From Pseudomonas sp. JAI120 (GTDB taxonomy: Bacteria > Pseudomonadota > Gammaproteobacteria > Pseudomonadales > Pseudomonadaceae): 64,000 bases of DNA. Location: the NCBI RefSeq assembly GCF_014207255.1, contig NZ_JACHCZ010000005.1, forward strand, positions 356,731 through 420,730, written 5' to 3'. Each line of letters starts with the position of its first letter. Position 1 is the stretch's first letter. The notes under the pieces are model-generated. The model searched no databases. It worked only from the letters and a program-made list of their open reading frames with translations, and was not told where the DNA came from. Shown here piece after piece: positions 42,176 to 50,686 of the stretch. Both the position numbers and the translations under genes were made by a program.

Positions 42176-43144
42176 TCAGCGTTGTTTCATGCGGTCGATG
42201 ACCACCGCCAGCAGCAGGATCGAACCGCGGATCACGTACTGGTAGAAGGTGTCGATGTTCTTCAGGTTCATCGCGTTCTCAATGATCGCCAAAATCAACA
42301 CCCCGGCGATCACGTGGCGAATCATGCCGATGCCGCCACTCAGCGACACCCCGCCCAGCACGCAGGCAGAAATCACCGTCAGCTCGAAACCCTGGCCGAT
42401 CATCGGTTGGCCCGAGGTCATGCGTGAGGCGAGGATCACCCCGGCCAATGCGCCGATCAGACCGTGCACGGCGAAGATCAGGATCTTGGTGCGGTCGACG
42501 TTCACCCCCGCCAGCAGCGCCGCTTCCGGGTTGCCGCCGATGGCCATGGTGTTGCGCCCGTAGGTGGTGTAGTTGAGCAGCCAGCCGAAAAACAGGAAGC
42601 ACACGATGGTGATCAGGATCGGCACCGGCACGCCGAACAACTGGCCATTGCCAAAGATAAAGAACTGGTCCTGGGACACACCCACCGCCTTGCCGTCGGC
42701 AAAGATATAGGCCAGGCCGCGCACGATCTGCATGGTCGCCAAGGTGGTGATCAACGCATTGACCCTCAGCTTGGCGATCACGATGCCGTTGATCAGCCCC
42801 ACGACCAGGCCCATCAGCAGCGCCGCGCCGATGCCCAGCATGACGCTGTCGGTATCGCGCATCACAATCGCCGCCACCACGCCGGCGCAGGCAATCACCG
42901 AGCCTACCGACAAGTCGAAGTGCCCCGACGCCAGGCAGAACAGCATGGTGCAGGCGGCGATGCCCACCGTGGAAATCGCCAGGCCCAGCCCGCGCATGTT
43001 CAACGGCGAGAGGAAGTTATCGATGAGCAAGGCGCACAGGACAAAGATGCCCACCGCAGCCAACAGCATCGCCCAGTTGTCGAGCAGTGCGCGCATATCG
43101 AGGGGTTTGCGTGCCGTCGGCAGCGCGTTGTTTTGAGTCGTCAT
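42176..43144 (-). CDS. araH: L-arabinose ABC importer permease AraH
   Basis: A 322-residue inner-membrane permease of the CUT2 class with about ten hydrophobic helices. It shows the CUT2 EAA-like segment TYGRNTMAIGGNPEAALLAG and ASGHFDLSVGSVIACAG. It is the last gene of the leftward operon, 9 bp after araG, and is identified as AraH from its AraF and AraG partners. Confidence 0.92.
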   Translation of the reverse strand: MTTQNNALPTARKPLDMRALLDNWAMLLAAVGIFVLCALLIDNFLSPLNMRGLGLAISTVGIAACTMLFCLASGHFDLSVGSVIACAGVVAAIVMRDTDSVMLGIGAALLMGLVVGLINGIVIAKLRVNALITTLATMQIVRGLAYIFADGKAVGVSQDQFFIFGNGQLFGVPVPILITIVCFLFFGWLLNYTTYGRNTMAIGGNPEAALLAGVNVDRTKILIFAVHGLIGALAGVILASRMTSGQPMIGQGFELTVISACVLGGVSLSGGIGMIRHVIAGVLILAIIENAMNLKNIDTFYQYVIRGSILLLAVVIDRMKQR

Positions 43145-43153
43145 GGTCTTCTC

Positions 43154-44656
43154 TCAGTTCGCCAGGCCGCGCGGCAGGGCCAGTTGCAGCAGGTTGGATT
43201 CAGTCGCGTGTTCACGGGTTTGTTCGCCGCGCATCGCACCTTCGCACAGCACCAGGATGCGGTCGGAGATGCCCATCACTTCCATGAGGTCGCTGGACAC
43301 CACGATCACCGCAATGCCCTGGGCCGCGAGGTTATGGATAATCTGGTAGATCTCGGCCTTGGCGCCGATGTCGATGCCACGCGTCGGCTCATCCAGCAGC
43401 AGCACCTTCATGGGCATCGACAGCCAGCGGCCAAGAATGGCTTTCTGCTGGTTGCCGCCGGACAGGTACATGATCTTTTGCGCGGCGGTCGGGGTTTTGA
43501 CTTTCATTGCCTTGATCTGCTGGTCGGCATTGCCCTTCTCCCAGCCATCGCGCAGCAGCCAGCCGAACGAAGAGTGGGCTCCACGCGCGCTGATATTGAT
43601 GTTCTCGGCGACGCTGGACAGCGGAATAATGCCTTCCTTTTTGCGGTCTTCCGGGCACAGCAGCACACCGGCGGCGATGGCGTCGCGGGGTGAGCGCAGT
43701 TGCAGGGCCTCCCCGCATAACTCCAGGCTGCCGGCACTGGCGCGCTCCAAACCGCTGAGCAAACGGAACAACTCCGTGCGCCCTGCCCCCACCAAACCGA
43801 ACAGGCCAAGGATTTCGCCTTTGCGCACCTCAAAACTGATCGGTTCACGCAAACCCGGGCCCAACAAACCGTCCACCTTGAGCGCCACCTCGCCGTGCTC
43901 ACGCGGGCGGTAGTCGTAGATGTCCTGGATGTCGCGACCGACCATGCAGGTCACCAATTGGTCGTGGGTCAACGCACTCATGTCGTCAAAGGTACGCACG
44001 TAGCGGCCGTCCTTGAACACCGTGACCGCGTTGCAGATGCGGAACACCTCTTCCATGCGGTGCGAGACGTAGAGCACCACTTTGCCCTCGTCCCGCAGGC
44101 GCGTGATGATCGCCATCAGCCGGTCGATCTCCCGCGCCGACAGGCTGCTGGTCGGTTCGTCGAAGGCGATCACATGGGCGCCACGGGACAGCGCCTTGGC
44201 GATTTCCACCAGTTGGCGCTGGCCCAGGGACAGGCGGCCGAGTTTTTCCTCGGGGTCGATTTCATCCGCCAGGCCCTTGAGACAAGCCAGGGCCTGCTTG
44301 CGCAGCAGGCCCCGGTTGACCACGCCGAAGCGCGATGGCAAATGCCCGAGGAACAGGTTTTCGGCGACGGTCATTTCCGGCACCAGATGCAGCTCCTGGT
44401 GAATCACCGCCACGCCGCTGGCGATGCTGTCGGCGGCGCATTTGAACGCCATGGTCTGCGCGCCGATCTGCACGCTGCCGCTGCTGGGGATATAGGCACC
44501 GCCCAATATCTTCAGCAGCGTCGACTTGCCCGCACCGTTCTCGCCCATCAGGGCGTGCACCTGCCCCGGGTGGGCGGTGAAGCTGATGCCGTCCAGCGCC
44601 TTGACCCCGGGAAAGGTCTTGCCGATCCCCTCGAAACTCAGGGCCGCAGCGGTCAT
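43154..44656 (-). CDS. araG: L-arabinose ABC importer ATPase AraG
   Basis: A 500-residue duplicated ATPase of a CUT2 importer. In the first half Walker A is GENGAGKST (38-46), the signature is LSLGQRQLVEIAKAL and Walker B is VIAFDEPTSS. In the second half the signature is LSGGNQQKAILGRWL and Walker B VLLLDEPTRG. The second Walker A is degenerate (GLVGAGRTE), as usual in this family. The sequence follows E. coli AraG closely (FPGVKALD, HQELHLVPEMTVAENLFLG). The ATG overlaps the araF stop. Confidence 0.95.
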   Translation of the reverse strand: MTAAALSFEGIGKTFPGVKALDGISFTAHPGQVHALMGENGAGKSTLLKILGGAYIPSSGSVQIGAQTMAFKCAADSIASGVAVIHQELHLVPEMTVAENLFLGHLPSRFGVVNRGLLRKQALACLKGLADEIDPEEKLGRLSLGQRQLVEIAKALSRGAHVIAFDEPTSSLSAREIDRLMAIITRLRDEGKVVLYVSHRMEEVFRICNAVTVFKDGRYVRTFDDMSALTHDQLVTCMVGRDIQDIYDYRPREHGEVALKVDGLLGPGLREPISFEVRKGEILGLFGLVGAGRTELFRLLSGLERASAGSLELCGEALQLRSPRDAIAAGVLLCPEDRKKEGIIPLSSVAENINISARGAHSSFGWLLRDGWEKGNADQQIKAMKVKTPTAAQKIMYLSGGNQQKAILGRWLSMPMKVLLLDEPTRGIDIGAKAEIYQIIHNLAAQGIAVIVVSSDLMEVMGISDRILVLCEGAMRGEQTREHATESNLLQLALPRGLAN

Positions 44657-45657
44657 TTCCACAGCCCGATCTTGGTCAGTTCGTCCTGGAAGTTGGCGCG
44701 GGTGATCAGGGTCACTTCATCCATGGCCGTGTATTTAGGCGGCTCAGTGCCCTTGGTGACCCACTCGTACATCATCAGCGCGGTGTTGTAGCCCTCGATG
44801 TGCGGGCTTGGCAGCATCGAGCCGAAGAAGCCGCTGTTGGCTTTCTTCAATTCGCCGATGGCGTCGGTGCCATTGATGCCGATACCGATCACATTGGCCG
44901 CCGCGAAGCCGGCGCTTTCGGTGGCGCGCACGCCGCCGAGCACGGTGTTGTCGTTCATGCCGCCGATGATCAGGTTTTTCGCGCCGCTGGGCAGCTTGAC
45001 CAGGGCCGAGTTGGTGGCGTCCATGCTGCCGGGAACGTCGAGGGTTTTCAGCGCGGCGGTGAGGATATGGTCCTTGGGAATGCCGGCTTCTTCGAGGGAT
45101 TTGATCGAGCCATCGGTGCGTTTCTTGCCGGTGTCGAGTTCATTGAAGGTGTTGATCACCGCGTAGGTGTCCTTCCAGTCCCAACCGCGTTTTTTCGCTT
45201 CGGCAGCCATGGCCGCGCCTTGTTTCTGGCCCACTTCAAACGCGGCCATGCCCAGGTACGGCACGTCCTCCATGAAGTTGCCCTTGGCGTCGACAAAGCG
45301 GTCATCCACGGCAATCACTTTCAAGCCGTTGGCCTTGGCCTTGGCGACAATGGCCGGGCCCAGGGACACGTCCGGCGGGCAGATCACAAAGCCCTTGGCG
45401 CCGTTGGCGGCCAGGCTGTCGATGGCCGAGAGGGTTTTCTCGCCATCGGGCACGGCGATCTTGATCACGGTAAAGCCATGTTCCTTGCCGGCTTTTTCGG
45501 CAAAGGCCCATTCGGTCTGGAACCACGGTTCCTCGGCCTGCTTGACCAGGAAACCGATTTTCACTTCTTCAGCGGCCAGCAACAGCCCGCTCAAGCTCAT
45601 GGCCGAGACCGCCACAGCGGCGCAGCACAGGGAACGGATACCACGACGACGATTCAT
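44653..45657 (-). CDS. araF: L-arabinose-binding periplasmic protein AraF
   Basis: A 334-residue binding protein with signal peptide ending LLAAEE. Long identical stretches with E. coli AraF are recognisable (KIGFLVKQAEEPWFQTEWAF, AVPDGEKTLSAIDSLAANGA, GMNDNTVLGGVRATES, IGIGINGTDAIGELKKA). This identifies the importer substrate as L-arabinose. Its stop overlaps the araG ATG. Confidence 0.96.
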   Translation of the reverse strand: MNRRRGIRSLCCAAVAVSAMSLSGLLLAAEEVKIGFLVKQAEEPWFQTEWAFAEKAGKEHGFTVIKIAVPDGEKTLSAIDSLAANGAKGFVICPPDVSLGPAIVAKAKANGLKVIAVDDRFVDAKGNFMEDVPYLGMAAFEVGQKQGAAMAAEAKKRGWDWKDTYAVINTFNELDTGKKRTDGSIKSLEEAGIPKDHILTAALKTLDVPGSMDATNSALVKLPSGAKNLIIGGMNDNTVLGGVRATESAGFAAANVIGIGINGTDAIGELKKANSGFFGSMLPSPHIEGYNTALMMYEWVTKGTEPPKYTAMDEVTLITRANFQDELTKIGLWK

Positions 45658-45688
45658 ACGGGTGACTCCTTGTTGTTGTTTTTAGGCA

Positions 45689-46552
45689 TTAACCGGCAAA
45701 GCGATGGCAAGGCATGCCGGGTACATCGACTTCGATGGCCAGCACCGCGCCGTCCAAAGGGTGATCCAATGGACTGGCGGCGCTGGTGATATACAAGGTG
45801 GTGAGGTGGGGGCCACCGAATACGCAACTGGTGGGGCGACTCACGGGCAACTCGATAATGCGGTCCACCTCCCCCTCGGGCGTCAGGCGCAGCAGGCAAC
45901 TGCCGTCCCAACGGGCGTTCCAGAGGTAGCCTTGGCTGTCCATGGCCGAGCCATCCGGCCCGCCGCGCGCGTGCGGGCCGAACCACACGCTTGGCGGCTG
46001 GAGTTGACCGTCGGCCTGGATCGAATACTGGTAGAGCGTGGCGTCCAGGCTGTCACCGAAATGCACCTGGCGGCCGTCCTCGCTCCACAGCAAGGTGTTG
46101 GGAATGCCCAGGCCGTGGAGCAACGGCGTGACCTGTGCATCCGCATCGATGCGAAACAGGCCGCCGGAGCGCCGCGTGATCGGCAGGTCTTCGCCATGTT
46201 CGCCGATGTTGTTCTGCATGGTGCCCAGCCACAGGCGGCCCTGGGCATCGCAGCGTGCTTCATTGCCACGGTTGCCCGGCTGCGGGTCGGCCACGCAGAG
46301 CAGGGTGAGGGCTTCGGTGGCCAGGTCCAGGCGGTAGACACCGCTGCTCAAGGTCACCAGCGCATCACCGCTTTCACACGGGATAAACGCCGAAACGTGC
46401 TCGGGCAACTGCCAGATCTGCAACTGCCCGCCCATCAGGCGCAGGGCCTGTTTGCCGGCGATATTGACCCAGTACAGCGCCTGGGTCGGCACATCCCAGA
46501 ACGGGCCTTCCCCCAGTTGCGCACGGTGCTCAGTGACAGCGGTACACGACAT
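45689..46552 (-). CDS. SMP-30/gluconolactonase-family lactonase, probable L-arabinolactonase
   Basis: A 287-residue six-bladed propeller lactonase. Metal-site motifs are QLGEGPFWD (Glu), GNEARCDAQGRLWLGTM (Asn) and GIPNTLLWSEDG with GGPDGSAMDSQGYLW (Asp). It hydrolyses the aldono-lactone formed by the sugar dehydrogenase. ATG 46552 is chosen over the upstream 46600. It lies 19 bp after the semialdehyde dehydrogenase gene and 31 bp before araF. Confidence 0.9.
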   Translation of the reverse strand: MSCTAVTEHRAQLGEGPFWDVPTQALYWVNIAGKQALRLMGGQLQIWQLPEHVSAFIPCESGDALVTLSSGVYRLDLATEALTLLCVADPQPGNRGNEARCDAQGRLWLGTMQNNIGEHGEDLPITRRSGGLFRIDADAQVTPLLHGLGIPNTLLWSEDGRQVHFGDSLDATLYQYSIQADGQLQPPSVWFGPHARGGPDGSAMDSQGYLWNARWDGSCLLRLTPEGEVDRIIELPVSRPTSCVFGGPHLTTLYITSAASPLDHPLDGAVLAIEVDVPGMPCHRFAG

Positions 46553-46571
46553 GACGCCTCCTGATGAGTGT

Positions 46572-48152
46572 TTACAGCGAGTCGCGGGATGGCGTGCCAT
46601 CCACCAGGCGCTGGATGCGCAACGGGTTGGCGTTTTTCAACGCGTCAGGCAGCAGGCTGTCAGGGTAGTTCTGGAAGCACACCGGACGCAGGAAACGGTC
46701 GATGGCCAAGGTGCCGACCGAGGTGCCACGGGCATCCGACGTCGCCGGATACGGACCGCCATGCACCATCGAGTCGCAGACTTCGACGCCGGTCGGGTAG
46801 CCGTTGAGCAGGATGCGCCCGACTTTCTGTTCCAGCAGCGGCGTAAGTTCGGCGAACTCTTGAAAGTCTGCCGGTTCGCCAATGATCGTCGCGGTGAGCT
46901 GGCCGTGCAGGCCTTGCAAGGCGGCGCTGAGTTGGGCTTGATCAGCAACTTCGACAAACACCGTGGTAGGGCCGAAGACTTCTTCCTGCAGCACTTCATC
47001 GCCCTCGATCAGCAAGCGTACATCCGCCTTGAACAGCTGCGGTTGCGCCTGATTACCCGCCTGGGTGCTACCGGCCAAATGTTGAATGCCAGGGTGCGCC
47101 AGGAGTTTTTCCAGGCCTTTACCGTAGCTGCTCAGGGTGCCGGCATTGAGCATGGTTTGCGCCGGTTGCTCGCCGATCAGTTGGGCGACCTGTTGGGTAA
47201 ACGCGGTGAACTGCGGCGACGCGATACCGATCACCAGGCCAGGGTTGGTGCAGAACTGGCCGCAGCCTTGCACCACCGACGCGGTCAGATCCCGTGCGAC
47301 GGTTTCCGCTCGCGCTTGCAGGGCCTGGGACAGCACGATCACCGGGTTGATGCTCGACATCTCGGCAAACACCGGGATCGGCTGCGGGCGTGCCGCGGCC
47401 ATGTCGCACAAGGCGCGACCGCCCTTGAGCGAGCCGGTAAAGCCCACCGCCTGGATCGCCGGGTGCTTGACCAGCGCCTCGCCGACGCCGCCACCAAAGA
47501 TCATATTGAACACACCCGCCGGCATCTCGGTCGCTTCTGCCGCGCGAATGATTGCACTGGCCACCTGTTCAGCGGTGGCCATATGCCCGCTGTGGGCCTT
47601 GAACACCACCGGGCAACCGGCCGCCAGCGCCGCTGCGGTATCGCCGCCTGCGGTGGAAAACGCCAGGGGGAAGTTGCTCGCGCCGAACACGGCCACCGGG
47701 CCCAGGCCGATGCGGTATTGGCGCAGGTCCGGGCGTGGCAGCGGCTGGCGATCGGGTAACGCCTTGTCGATGCGCGCGCCGTAGAAATCACCGCGACGCA
47801 GCACCGTGGCGAACAGGCGCATCTGGCCGCTGGTACGCCCACGCTCGCCTTTGATACGTGCGGCGGGCAGCGCGGTTTCACGGCAGACCAGCTCGATGAA
47901 GTTATCGCTCAGGGCATCCAGCTCGTCGGCTATCGCGTCCAGGAACTGCGCACGGCGCGCGGCACTCAACGCACGGTAAGCCGGATACGCCGCGGCGGCG
48001 GCCTTGGCGGCGGCATCGACCTCTTCCGGCGTGGCCTGGTAGAAATCCTGCGGCAAGGTCTCGCCCGTGCTGGCATCGACGCTCTGCAGCTTGATGCTGC
48101 CGTTGGCGCTGCGCTGGCCGCCGATGTAGTTGTGGCCGAGGAACTGGGTCAT
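46572..48152 (-). CDS. 2-ketoglutarate semialdehyde (2,5-dioxovalerate) dehydrogenase
   Basis: A 526-residue aldehyde dehydrogenase of the KGSADH type. The general base is Glu in PVFAEMSSINPVIV and the nucleophile is Cys in GCGQFCTNPGLVIG. The N-terminal NYIGGQRSANGS is family-typical. It converts the C5 semialdehyde to 2-ketoglutarate, the last step of the non-phosphorylating pentose route. ATG 48152 is the start; the longer frame to 48599 runs into the upstream gene. Confidence 0.92.
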   Translation of the reverse strand: MTQFLGHNYIGGQRSANGSIKLQSVDASTGETLPQDFYQATPEEVDAAAKAAAAAYPAYRALSAARRAQFLDAIADELDALSDNFIELVCRETALPAARIKGERGRTSGQMRLFATVLRRGDFYGARIDKALPDRQPLPRPDLRQYRIGLGPVAVFGASNFPLAFSTAGGDTAAALAAGCPVVFKAHSGHMATAEQVASAIIRAAEATEMPAGVFNMIFGGGVGEALVKHPAIQAVGFTGSLKGGRALCDMAAARPQPIPVFAEMSSINPVIVLSQALQARAETVARDLTASVVQGCGQFCTNPGLVIGIASPQFTAFTQQVAQLIGEQPAQTMLNAGTLSSYGKGLEKLLAHPGIQHLAGSTQAGNQAQPQLFKADVRLLIEGDEVLQEEVFGPTTVFVEVADQAQLSAALQGLHGQLTATIIGEPADFQEFAELTPLLEQKVGRILLNGYPTGVEVCDSMVHGGPYPATSDARGTSVGTLAIDRFLRPVCFQNYPDSLLPDALKNANPLRIQRLVDGTPSRDSL

Positions 48153-48162
48153 GTTGATCTCC

Positions 48163-49155
48163 TTAAAGGGGGGTGACTTGGCCGGGTTCAAATGCCGCAT
48201 CGCTGCTGCCGACGCCATTGACCAACGGCGCGCCGAACTCGGCCTGGCTGATCTCGAACACATCGCCCGGTTGGGTACGTATACCATCGGCGAATGACAG
48301 CGTGGCGGTGCCGAAGAAGTGAATGTGCACATCGCCCGGCTTGAGGAACTGGCGGTATTTGAAGTGGTGGTACTCGAGGTTTTCCAGGCTGTGGCACATA
48401 TTGGCCTCGCCACTGAGGAATTCGTTCCGCCAGATTTCCTCGCCGTTACGCAGGATGCGGCTGGTGCCGGCCAGGTGCTGGGGCAACTCGCCCACGCGCA
48501 GCTCGGGACCGTAGCTGCAACTGCGCAGCTTGGAATGGGCCAGGTACAGGTAGTTCTTGCGCTCCATGATGTGGTCGGAGAACTCGTTGCCCACTGCAAA
48601 ACCCAGGCGATAGGGCTTGCTGTCCGGACCGATCACATACAGGCCGCCGATTTCCGGTTCTTCACCGGCGTCTTCGGCAAACGGTGGCACCGGGAAGGCT
48701 TCGCCTGGGCGCACGACGATGCTGCCGTCGCCCTTGTAGAACCATTCCGGTTGCACGCCGGCCTGGCCGGCAGCGGGCTTGCCGCCCTCCACGCCCCATT
48801 TGAAGATGCGCATGGTGTCGGTCAAGGTGCTTTCATCGCCGGCCTGCTGGTGCATTTTGTCGCGCGCCGAGGCGCTGCCCAGGTGGGTCAGGCCGGTACC
48901 GCTGATGAGCATATGGGCCGGGTCCGGGTGATCCAACGGCGGCAAAATCTTCAGGTCGGCCAGCAACGCGGCGTAGTCATGGCTGTCGCCCAGGCCCAGG
49001 CTCTCGACCTGCTGCTGCAACTTGACGCCCGCCTCGATGGCAGCCAGCGCCAGTTCGCGCACGCTGCGCGCGGTAAGCACTTCGCGCACTGTGGCGCCTT
49101 CTACAACGCCGACCCGGCGTTCACCGTTGCTTGACTCGAACTGAACTAAACGCAT
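48163..49155 (-). CDS. FAH-family AraD1 protein, probable 2-keto-3-deoxy-L-arabonate dehydratase
   Basis: A 330-residue fumarylacetoacetate-hydrolase-fold enzyme. Metal ligands are suggested by EEPEIGGLYVIG (Glu) and the FAVGNEFSDHIMER segment (Asp). GDVHIHFFGTATLSFADG is near the end. Its place between dehydrogenase and transporter genes and its FAH fold parallel XylX of the Caulobacter xylose pathway. It therefore probably makes the 2-ketoglutarate semialdehyde. This is not the DHDPS-type AraD of Azospirillum. Confidence 0.84.
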   Translation of the reverse strand: MRLVQFESSNGERRVGVVEGATVREVLTARSVRELALAAIEAGVKLQQQVESLGLGDSHDYAALLADLKILPPLDHPDPAHMLISGTGLTHLGSASARDKMHQQAGDESTLTDTMRIFKWGVEGGKPAAGQAGVQPEWFYKGDGSIVVRPGEAFPVPPFAEDAGEEPEIGGLYVIGPDSKPYRLGFAVGNEFSDHIMERKNYLYLAHSKLRSCSYGPELRVGELPQHLAGTSRILRNGEEIWRNEFLSGEANMCHSLENLEYHHFKYRQFLKPGDVHIHFFGTATLSFADGIRTQPGDVFEISQAEFGAPLVNGVGSSDAAFEPGQVTPL

Positions 49156-49170
49156 GAAACTTCTCCCAGA

Positions 49171-50493
49171 TTAAGTACGTGTGGCGCCACGGGCGCTGGC
49201 GGCGAATTGATCGGCGGGCAGTACGTGCTTGCGCTCCAGCACGCGGTAGACCACGCCGGTCAAGACCAGCCCGAACACCATGACCGCGGACAGGAAGTAC
49301 AAGCCCGAGGCGAGGTTGCCGGTGTATTCCTTGAGCGCACCGATCACGAACGGACCGATATAGCCGCCGAGGTTGCCCACCGAGTTGATCAAGGCAATGC
49401 CCGCCGCCGCACTGGCGCCGGCAAAGAAGCGCCCCGGCAAGGTCCAGAACACTGCGGTGCAGGAAAACAGCGCAAACGCCGCCAGGCACAGCGCGGCCAT
49501 TTGCAGCACCGGCACACTCAGCCAGGCACTGAAGAACAGGCCGATGGCGCCCAGCACATAAAGCACGGCGAGGTGGCCGTAGCGATCATTCAGGCGGTCG
49601 GAACTGCGCGGGATGATCAGCAGGCCGATGATGCCGAAGATGTACGGCACCGCGGAGATAAAGCCGGTGACCAGGTCGGTGCCGCCGAACTGCTTGATCA
49701 GGGTCGGCAACCACAGGCCCAGGCCATAGATGCTCAGGGTCACCGGCAGGTAGAACAGCGCCAGCAGTAACACGCGTTTGTCCTTGAGGGCATGCAGCGG
49801 GTTGCCGTGGCGGGTCTGGCCGTAGGCCTGCAGGTCTTTGTCCAGCTCACCGGTGAGCCAGGCCTTTTCGTCGTCGCTCATCCATTTGACCTGCTTGGGG
49901 CCATCCGGCAGGTAGCGCAGCACCGGCCAGGTCAGCAGGATCGCCGGGGTGCCGATCACGATGAACAGCCACTGCCAGCCATGCAGGCCGAGAATGCCGT
50001 CCATGCCCAGCAGGCCGCCGGACACGGGGCCGGTGATCATCATCGCAATCGGTTGGGAGAGGATGAACAGCCCGAGGATCTTGCCGCGATGGCGCACCGG
50101 GAACCATTGGGTGATGTAGTACAGGACGCCGGGAAAGAATCCGGCTTCGGCCGCGCCGAGCAGGAAGCGCATCACATAGAAGCTGTGCGGCCCTTGCACG
50201 AAGGCCATGCCGATGGTGATCGCGCCCCAGGTGATCATGATCCGCGCGAACCAACGCCGTGCGCCGAAGCGGTCGAGCATCAGGTTGCTGGGGATCTCGA
50301 AGAGGAAGTAGCCAATGAAGAACAATCCCGCGCCCAGGCCATAGGCCGCATCGCCGATACCGACGTCGGCGCCCATGTGCAGCTTGGCAAAACCCACGGC
50401 GGAACGGTCCACGTAGGCGATCAGGTACAGCAGGATCAGGAAGGGAATCAGTTTCAGCGTGATGCGCCGAATAAGCCGCAGTTCCTGGCTCAT
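49171..50493 (-). CDS. MFS transporter, anion:cation symporter (ACS) family
   Basis: A 440-residue, 12-helix ACS-family carrier. Signatures are LLYLIAYVDRSAVGFAKLHM near the start, FFIGYFLFEIPSNLMLDRFG in helix 2-3 and GAAEAGFFPGVLYYITQWFP in helix 4-5. ACS proteins usually import sugar acids or organic anions, so L-arabonate or a related acid is a likely cargo, distinct from AraFGH. ATG 50493 is the start. It heads the leftward operon. Confidence 0.9.
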   Translation of the reverse strand: MSQELRLIRRITLKLIPFLILLYLIAYVDRSAVGFAKLHMGADVGIGDAAYGLGAGLFFIGYFLFEIPSNLMLDRFGARRWFARIMITWGAITIGMAFVQGPHSFYVMRFLLGAAEAGFFPGVLYYITQWFPVRHRGKILGLFILSQPIAMMITGPVSGGLLGMDGILGLHGWQWLFIVIGTPAILLTWPVLRYLPDGPKQVKWMSDDEKAWLTGELDKDLQAYGQTRHGNPLHALKDKRVLLLALFYLPVTLSIYGLGLWLPTLIKQFGGTDLVTGFISAVPYIFGIIGLLIIPRSSDRLNDRYGHLAVLYVLGAIGLFFSAWLSVPVLQMAALCLAAFALFSCTAVFWTLPGRFFAGASAAAGIALINSVGNLGGYIGPFVIGALKEYTGNLASGLYFLSAVMVFGLVLTGVVYRVLERKHVLPADQFAASARGATRT

Positions 50494-50586
50494 GGGGGTC
50501 GATCTCCGATTGTTGTTCTTATAGAAGCTCGGGGGACGCCTCTCGCGAAAATCCGCCAGGGTCATACCTCAGTTAAGCCAGACTAT

Positions 50587-50673
50587 ATAGTAGGACTATT
50601 TACAAAACAACTCTTCCAAAGCATCGATTTTGCGCTTATGTTTAAGCACGCATAGAACATATAGTCATACAAT
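50587..50673. promoter_or_regulatory. WTAGT-N3-ACWAT palindromes (copies 2 and 3) upstream of arabonate dehydratase
   Basis: ATAGT-AGG-ACTAT (50587-50599) and ATAGT-CAT-ACAAT (50661-50673) lie in the 193-bp region between the divergent MFS and dehydratase genes. They are 74 bp apart, about seven helical turns. The same motif is at 40858 before galM. A FadR-type GntR operator shared by all pathway promoters is the likely meaning. Confidence 0.6.
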
Positions 50674-50686
50674 AAGAGAATCGATC

